Source: Chloroflexota bacterium (GTDB lineage: Bacteria > Chloroflexota > Limnocylindria > Limnocylindrales > CSP1-4). Taken from it: a stretch of DNA of 5,559 nt. The notes beneath the pieces were generated by a model. It worked only from the letters and a program-made list of their open reading frames with translations. It did no database searches and was not told the DNA's origin. Positions 1-3,635 of the stretch are shown here, one piece after another (position 1 is the first letter of the stretch; each line of letters begins with the position of its first letter). The position numbers and the translations under genes were made by a program. The DNA lies in the NCBI GenBank assembly GCA_016875645.1, contig VGPE01000194.1, positions 1 through 5,559 on the forward strand, given 5' to 3'.

Positions 1-95
1 CGCCGACCGGTCGGAGCGTGAGAGGGGTCATGCGCCACCATGTTCCGGCCCGGATCGGCCTTCGGGCCATCCCGCTTCCCCCGTTTCCGTCGTCA

Positions 96-121
96 GCCGC
101 CTGGGCTCCCGCCCTGGCGGC
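96..121 (+). terminator. GC-rich hairpin upstream of tyrA; possible terminator of the preceding gene or leader structure
   Basis: Bases 96-106 pair with 111-121 around a four-base TCCC loop. The stem is 11 positions with ten Watson-Crick pairs and a single T-T mismatch (102/115). It lies about 88 bases before the tyrA ATG. No T-run follows (the next bases are GATTACACGG), so it is not a classical intrinsic terminator. It could end transcription of a gene left of the window, or be a chance structure in GC-rich DNA. The pairing is seen directly; the role is inferred. Confidence 0.35.
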
Positions 122-196
122 GATTACACGGAGAAGCCCGGTGGGGCGACGGGGGCGCGTACGACCCCGCCGACGAGTGCATTTGGCGGCCGGGTC

Positions 197-202
197 GATA
201 AT
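197..202 (+). promoter_or_regulatory. -10-like box directly upstream of tyrA (possible leaderless start)
   Basis: GATAAT matches five of six positions of the TATAAT consensus and stands out in GC-rich surroundings. It ends six bases before the tyrA ATG at 209, so transcription would begin at or next to the start codon. No Shine-Dalgarno sequence is visible before the ATG, which fits a leaderless mRNA. I see no convincing -35 element at the normal distance. Only the sequence match and its spacing are observed. Confidence 0.45.
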
Positions 203-208
203 GTCGCC

Positions 209-1099
209 ATGCGGATCGCGTTCCTCGGCCTTGGCTTGATCGGCGGTTCCATCGCGCGCGCCCTGCGGGCCGCCGATCCGGCCACGCAGATCGTGGCGTG
301 GACGCCCGGCGGGCGAGGTCCCGGTGCTGCCCTCGACGCCGGTGCGATCGACTCGCTGGCACCGTCAGTCGCGGTGGCCATCGGAGGGGCCGACCTCGTC
401 GTCCTGGCCGCGCCGCCGCTGGACTGCATCCGACTGCTCGGCGAGCTGTCGGCGTGCGAGGCGACGATCACCGACGTGGCCAGCACCAAGGCCGCGATCG
501 TCGAGCAGGGCGACGGGCTGGGGCTGCACTTCGTCGGCGGGCACCCGATGGCCGGCCGGGAGACGATCGGCTTCGAGTCGGCCAGCGCGGACCTGTTCGT
601 CGACCGGCCGTGGGTGGTGGTGTCCGGCCGCTGGGCGCGACCGGTGGACGTCGAGCGCGTCGAGTGGCTTGCGCGCGCGGTCGGCGCCCGGCCGATCCGG
701 ATGGATGGGCTCGCCCACGATGCGGCCGTGGCCGGCATCAGCCACCTGCCGCTCGTGCTGGCGGCAGCGCTCGTGGAGGCAGTGGCGGGCGCTCCGGGGG
801 CGCCAGCCGACGGCTGGGCCGAGGCACGACTCCTGGCGGCGTCCGGCTGGCGCGACATGACGCGGCTGGCCCGTGGCGACGTGGCGATGGGAACGGGGAT
901 CGCGGTATCCAATGCGGGCGCGCTGGCGGACCGGATCCGGGCGCTGCGGGCGGTGCTGGACGGGTGGCTGCGCGACCTCGAGGCCGATGGCACCGGTCCG
1001 GACCCGGCGGCGCTGGAGCAGCGGCTGGCGGACGCCCGGGCGGTGCTGGAGTCGGCGGCGTCCGTCACGGCGGACCGGCCGGAGGCGTCCACAGCATGA
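209..1099 (+). CDS. tyrA: Prephenate dehydrogenase (TyrA)
   Basis: This enzyme oxidatively decarboxylates prephenate to 4-hydroxyphenylpyruvate with NAD(P)+, the committed step to tyrosine, in the cytoplasm. The 296-residue protein opens with a Rossmann motif, GLGLIGGS at 7-14 (GxGxxG). DVASTK at 89-94 and GGHPMAG at 110-116 follow; His112 matches the catalytic His of the family and Ser92 its substrate-side Ser. The all-helical C-terminal domain has ISHLP at 177-181 and GWRDMTR at 213-219, whose Arg215 corresponds to the prephenate-binding Arg. There is no ACT or chorismate mutase domain, so it is the short monofunctional form. The start at 209 is supported because the nucleotide-binding strand begins at residue 2; the frame stays open upstream to the window edge but has no ATG, GTG or TTG. 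Its stop overlaps the next start (ATGA). Arogenate specificity cannot be excluded. Confidence 0.95.
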   Translation: MRIAFLGLGLIGGSIARALRAADPATQIVAWTPGGRGPGAALDAGAIDSLAPSVAVAIGGADLVVLAAPPLDCIRLLGELSACEATITDVASTKAAIVEQGDGLGLHFVGGHPMAGRETIGFESASADLFVDRPWVVVSGRWARPVDVERVEWLARAVGARPIRMDGLAHDAAVAGISHLPLVLAAALVEAVAGAPGAPADGWAEARLLAASGWRDMTRLARGDVAMGTGIAVSNAGALADRIRALRAVLDGWLRDLEADGTGPDPAALEQRLADARAVLESAASVTADRPEASTA

Positions 1100-1686
1100 C
1101 CGCCTCGCCGGAGCTGGTCTACGTCGTCCCGACGTCGCGGGTGATCGAGACCGGGCGCGGCTGGCGCGGCGTCCGGCCGGCTCGTCCGTGCGAATTGGAG
1201 CTGCTGGCCTCGGTCGGGTCGTATCGGCCGCGTCCGGAGATGGAGATCGACCAGACGTTCAAGCAGGTCATTCCGTACCTGGTGCTGCGCGACGGCCCGC
1301 GCTATTTCCTGATGCGCCGGACCCGCGCCGGTGGCGACGCGCGGCTGCACGAGCGCTGGTCGATCGGGGTCGGCGGCCACCTCAACGCCGGCGACGGCGG
1401 CCTCGAGGGAGGCCTGCGCCGCGAGTGGCGCGAGGAGATCGACGCCGCGTTCGAGCCGGAGTTCCGGCTCATCGGCCTGCTCAACGACGACGAGTCCGAC
1501 GTTGGACGCGTCCACGTCGGGGTGGTGTACGAGGCCGAGACCGGCGGCCGGTCGGTGGCCGTCCGCGAGGTGGACAAGCTGTCCGGGCGGATGTCGGAGC
1601 GCGACGAGGTCGCAGCGGTCGTGGACCGGATGGAGACCTGGAGCGCGCTTGTCTTCGAGTTCCTCGACGGGGCCGCCCAGCCATGA
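1096..1686 (+). CDS. NUDIX hydrolase, predicted phosphoesterase (COG4112-like)
   Basis: NUDIX enzymes hydrolyse nucleoside diphosphates linked to another moiety; the substrate here is unknown. The 196-residue protein has the layout I associate with the 'predicted phosphoesterase, MutT family' group: a lead strand LVYVVPTSRV (7-16), FKQVIPYLVL (55-64), an RLHERWSIGVGGH segment (83-95), the NUDIX helix RREWREEI (108-115), then GLLNDD (127-132) and GRVHVGVVY (137-145). The metal-binding core REWREE at 109-114 is intact. The loop before it is one residue longer than the textbook box and has Asp100 where Glu is usual; this may be a trait of the subfamily. The start is the ATG that overlaps the tyrA stop, with GGAGG at 1081-1085 ten bases upstream. 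The reading frame is open further upstream, but only as an overprint of tyrA. Its stop overlaps the next ATG. Confidence 0.85.
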   Translation: MTASPELVYVVPTSRVIETGRGWRGVRPARPCELELLASVGSYRPRPEMEIDQTFKQVIPYLVLRDGPRYFLMRRTRAGGDARLHERWSIGVGGHLNAGDGGLEGGLRREWREEIDAAFEPEFRLIGLLNDDESDVGRVHVGVVYEAETGGRSVAVREVDKLSGRMSERDEVAAVVDRMETWSALVFEFLDGAAQP

Positions 1687-3071
1687 CCGCCCGCCGCCGT
1701 CTTTCGCTGGGCGCGCTGATCCTGGGTGCGTGGCTGCTGGCCGTCGGCTCTGCCTCGGGCGCCACGGACGCGCCGAAGGTGACCGTCCTGACGGCAACCG
1801 GAACGGTGGACCAGGTCCTGGCGGGATACATCGCCGAGGGCATCGAGGCCGCCGCCCGGGACGGCGCGGACGCCGTCCTGATCGAGTTGAACACGCCCGG
1901 CGGCAGCCTCGACGCGACGAACAAGATCGTCTCGACCATTCTCGAGGCCCCGCTCCCGGTCATCGTCTGGGTGGCGCCGGCCGGCGGGTATGCGGCCAGC
2001 GCCGGCACCTTCATCACGCTCGCGTCGAACGTCGCGCTGATGGCGCCCGGCACGCGGATCGGCGCCGCGTCCCCGGTCGGCAGCGGCGGCGAGGACATCG
2101 AGGGGACCCTCGGCGACAAGGTGCTTAACGACGCGATCGCGAGCATCAGCAGCATCGCCGAGACGCGCGGCCGCAACGTGGAATGGGCGGCCAGCACGGT
2201 CCGCGATGCGAAGTCCTCGCCGGTCGGAGCGGGCGTCGGCGTGCGAATCGCCGAAACGGCCACGTCGGTCGATGGGGTGCCGATGCTGGCGAGCGTGTCG
2301 TTCACCTTCAAGGTGCGGACCGCGCTCGGCGAGAGCGGGAGCGCGCCGCTCGCGGCCGGCCGATCCAGCTCGCCTGCCGACGCCAGCGAACGACAGGCGG
2401 AGGAACGCCGAGCGGACGAAGCCGCGAAGGCTGCCGCCAAGCGGGAGAAGGCCGCCCGGGCTGCCGCGGCGAAGGCAGCGAACGCCGCGAAGGCGGCCAG
2501 GGAGAAGGCTGCGCGGGCCGCGGCGAGAGCGAAGGCGGCCGCCGAGAAGGCCGCGTCCAGGCAGCGCGAGAAGCCGGCCGAACCGAGGGCCAGGCCGAAA
2601 CCGTCTGCGGGCGGGAGTTCCTGGATCGCGGTCGAGGCCTACTACCTCGTCCTCATCAACTGCACCCGCACCGGCGGCTGGGTCCAGAAGAACGGCAAGT
2701 GCAAAGGTGCGGGGTCGCGCAAGGTGGCACCGCTCAAGCTCGACGCTGGAATCTCCGCTAACGTGGCGCGGCCCTATGCGAAGAAGCTCGCCCTCGCCGG
2801 CGCTTGCACGCACTTCTCGGGCGGCGGACCGTCCGCGCGCCTTCGTCGGGCCGGGTTCTCAAGCCAGCGCTGGGCCGAGAACCTGAGCTGTCCGCCGGGC
2901 ATGACGCCCAGCCAGACGGCGGTCTACTCGATCCGTTACTTCCAGAACGAGAAGCCCTGGAACCGCGGTCACTATCGCAACCTGATGAATCCCGCGTACG
3001 ACCGGGTCGGCATCGGGATCTGGGCCGCCAACGGTCGCGTCATCATCGTGAGCGACTTCTACCGACCATAG
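1683..3071 (+). CDS. Secreted NfeD-type Ser/Lys protease domain fused to a CAP/SCP domain
   Basis: This 462-residue protein has four parts. Residues 1-27 form a signal peptide (basic TARRR, hydrophobic core, cleavage probably near ASGA). Residues 32-200 match the ClpP-class protease domain of NfeD proteins: NTPGGSLD (70-77), YAASAG (103-108) with probable nucleophile Ser106, APGTRIGAASPV (121-132), and DKVLND (145-150) with Lys146 as general base. The 40-residue Ser-Lys spacing agrees with the known dyad of the Pyrococcus homologue PH1510 (Ser97/Lys138). Residues 236-308 are an Ala/Lys/Arg/Glu-rich helical linker. Residues 312-462 form a CAP domain with His377, Glu399 (AEN) and His430 (GHYRN), plus Cys327, 340, 375 and 403, plausibly two disulfides. 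The NfeD membrane helices and OB-fold are absent. The ATG overlaps the previous stop, and only a weak GGGG (1669-1672) precedes it. Known NfeD partners are stomatins; none is present here. The domains are clear; the joint function is unknown. Confidence 0.88.
   Translation: MTARRRLSLGALILGAWLLAVGSASGATDAPKVTVLTATGTVDQVLAGYIAEGIEAAARDGADAVLIELNTPGGSLDATNKIVSTILEAPLPVIVWVAPAGGYAASAGTFITLASNVALMAPGTRIGAASPVGSGGEDIEGTLGDKVLNDAIASISSIAETRGRNVEWAASTVRDAKSSPVGAGVGVRIAETATSVDGVPMLASVSFTFKVRTALGESGSAPLAAGRSSSPADASERQAEERRADEAAKAAAKREKAARAAAAKAANAAKAAREKAARAAARAKAAAEKAASRQREKPAEPRARPKPSAGGSSWIAVEAYYLVLINCTRTGGWVQKNGKCKGAGSRKVAPLKLDAGISANVARPYAKKLALAGACTHFSGGGPSARLRRAGFSSQRWAENLSCPPGMTPSQTAVYSIRYFQNEKPWNRGHYRNLMNPAYDRVGIGIWAANGRVIIVSDFYRP
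2442..2555 (+). repeat. Two tandem 57-base units encoding an Ala/Lys helical linker
   Basis: Within the protease-CAP gene, two adjacent 57-base units (2442-2498 and 2499-2555) each encode 19 residues beginning REKAARAAA. The two peptide copies agree at 14 of 19 positions. The surrounding stretch (about 2390-2605) has the same composition: Ala alternating with Lys, Arg and Glu. It should form one long, positively charged helix like the stalk of TolA. The repeat is diverged rather than identical, so it probably arose by an older duplication or slippage and is held by amino-acid composition. Confidence 0.7.
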
Positions 3072-3085
3072 CCGGTCTGCAGGGG

Positions 3086-3114
3086 CATGACCCGGGTGGC
3101 CCGATCGGGTCATG
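3086..3114 (+). terminator. Perfect 9-bp inverted repeat after the tyrA unit; hairpin terminator or operator
   Basis: CATGACCCG at 3086-3094 is exactly complementary to CGGGTCATG at 3106-3114, with an 11-base spacer. It begins 14 bases after the stop of the protease-CAP gene and ends 33 bases before the likely start of the next gene. No T-run follows, so if it ends transcription it is not the classical type. The spacing between half-sites could also suit a dimeric repressor controlling the downstream gene. The ATG at 3112 lies inside the right arm, which argues against its use as a start codon. Confidence 0.4.
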
Positions 3115-3147
3115 GCCGGCCCCGGCGCGTCGGCGCACCATTCGCGC

Positions 3148-3525
3148 GTGACCGACCTGCAAGCGCCGCTCACCGTCAGCGATCTTCGGGCGCGCTCGAT
3201 GATCCGTGCTGCCGTGCTGCACCTTGCCGACGACCAGCCGCTGCTCGTTGACCTGTTCGGGCTTCCATCGCCGTCCGATCCGGTGCTCGTCTGCACCAAC
3301 GTCCGGTCGCTGACGGGCAAACGCCCCGTCTGGGTCGATCACGTGCAATCGGTCTACTACTTCCCGTGGGTCCATATCCGCTTCGTCGAGATTCCGCCCG
3401 GGATCGGTGAAACGGTCGGCGGCGTCCCGGCCGTGATCGAGGCTGCACCACCGTCGCCGATGCCGGATCTGGAGGCGGACCTGGAGATCGACGAGGACTT
3501 CCTCCGGCGCGTCCGCGAGGTCTGA
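3148..3525 (+). CDS. Small conserved-looking protein of unknown function
   Basis: I do not recognise a named family. From GTG 3148 the protein has 125 residues, without signal peptide or membrane helix, so it is probably cytoplasmic. Residues 11-82 alternate hydrophobic and charged strands (MIRAAVLHL, QPLLVDLF, PVLVCTNV, PVWVDHVQSVYYFPWVHIRFVEI in pieces), which suggests a small beta-sheet or barrel fold. Residues 90-107 are Pro/Ala-rich and look disordered. The tail, 108-125, is acidic and then basic (DLEADLEIDEDFLRRVREV region), like a short docking helix. GTG 3148 is preferred over the in-frame ATG at 3112, because the ATG sits in the inverted repeat and the 12 extra residues look non-coding (MAGPGASAHHSR). 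Neither start has a Shine-Dalgarno sequence. It stands alone between two gaps, before topA. Codon use matches its neighbours, so it is likely real. Confidence 0.72.
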   Translation: MTDLQAPLTVSDLRARSMIRAAVLHLADDQPLLVDLFGLPSPSDPVLVCTNVRSLTGKRPVWVDHVQSVYYFPWVHIRFVEIPPGIGETVGGVPAVIEAAPPSPMPDLEADLEIDEDFLRRVREV

Positions 3526-3557
3526 CCCGCGACGGCCCGGCCGTGCCCTGGCAGGAT

Positions 3558-3571
3558 CCGGGCGCGCCCGG
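3558..3571 (+). other. 14-bp perfect GC palindrome between the small gene and topA
   Basis: CCGGGCGCGCCCGG reads the same on both strands and sits 33 bases after the stop at 3525 and 64 bases before the topA start. The flanking gap (3526-3635) is dense in GC and can form several overlapping stems, for example GCCCGG upstream pairing with CCGGGC. It may help end transcription of the preceding gene or bind a dimeric protein. No T-run is present. In DNA this rich in GC, chance is a real alternative. Confidence 0.25.
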
Positions 3572-3618
3572 CGGGCGGCCGCAGATAAGCCGGCGTTGAT
3601 CGGCCGTGAAGTGGGCGG

Positions 3619-3627
3619 TGCTAGACT
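3619..3627 (+). promoter_or_regulatory. Extended -10 promoter box for topA
   Basis: TG at 3619-3620, one base, then TAGACT at 3622-3627 fits the extended -10 pattern (TGnTAnnnT). A possible -35, TTGATC at 3596-3601, is 20 bases upstream; this is longer than the usual 16-18, but an extended -10 needs less help from -35. The box ends eight bases before the topA ATG, so the transcript would have almost no leader. No Shine-Dalgarno sequence lies between them. Confidence 0.5.
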
Positions 3628-3635
3628 CCCGGCCG

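Noticed and set aside
3..14. 12-bp palindrome CCGACCGGTCGG at the left edge
   Set aside because: It is a single short GC palindrome with no second copy or gene context visible; chance explains it.
18..239. Small plus-strand frame of 73 codons at the left edge
   Set aside because: It is Pro/Arg-rich without motif, runs into tyrA in another frame and has no ribosome binding site.
298..1095. Extending the NUDIX gene upstream to the ATG at 298
   Set aside because: The extra part is an Arg/Gly-rich shadow of tyrA. The ATG at 1096 overlaps the tyrA stop and has GGAGG upstream.
873..1682. Extending the protease-CAP gene upstream to the ATG at 873
   Set aside because: The extra 270 residues are Arg-rich overprint of tyrA and the NUDIX gene. 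The ATG at 1683 is followed at once by a good signal peptide.
124..1797. Very long minus-strand frame opposite tyrA and the NUDIX gene (557 codons)
   Set aside because: Its product is rich in Arg, Ser, Ala and Pro with no motif. It mirrors well-supported plus-strand genes, and GC-rich DNA lacks stops in such shadow frames.
1302..2813. Minus-strand frame of 503 codons opposite the NUDIX and protease-CAP genes
   Set aside because: The composition is low in complexity and Arg/Gly-rich, with no domain. The plus strand has conserved catalytic motifs over the same range.
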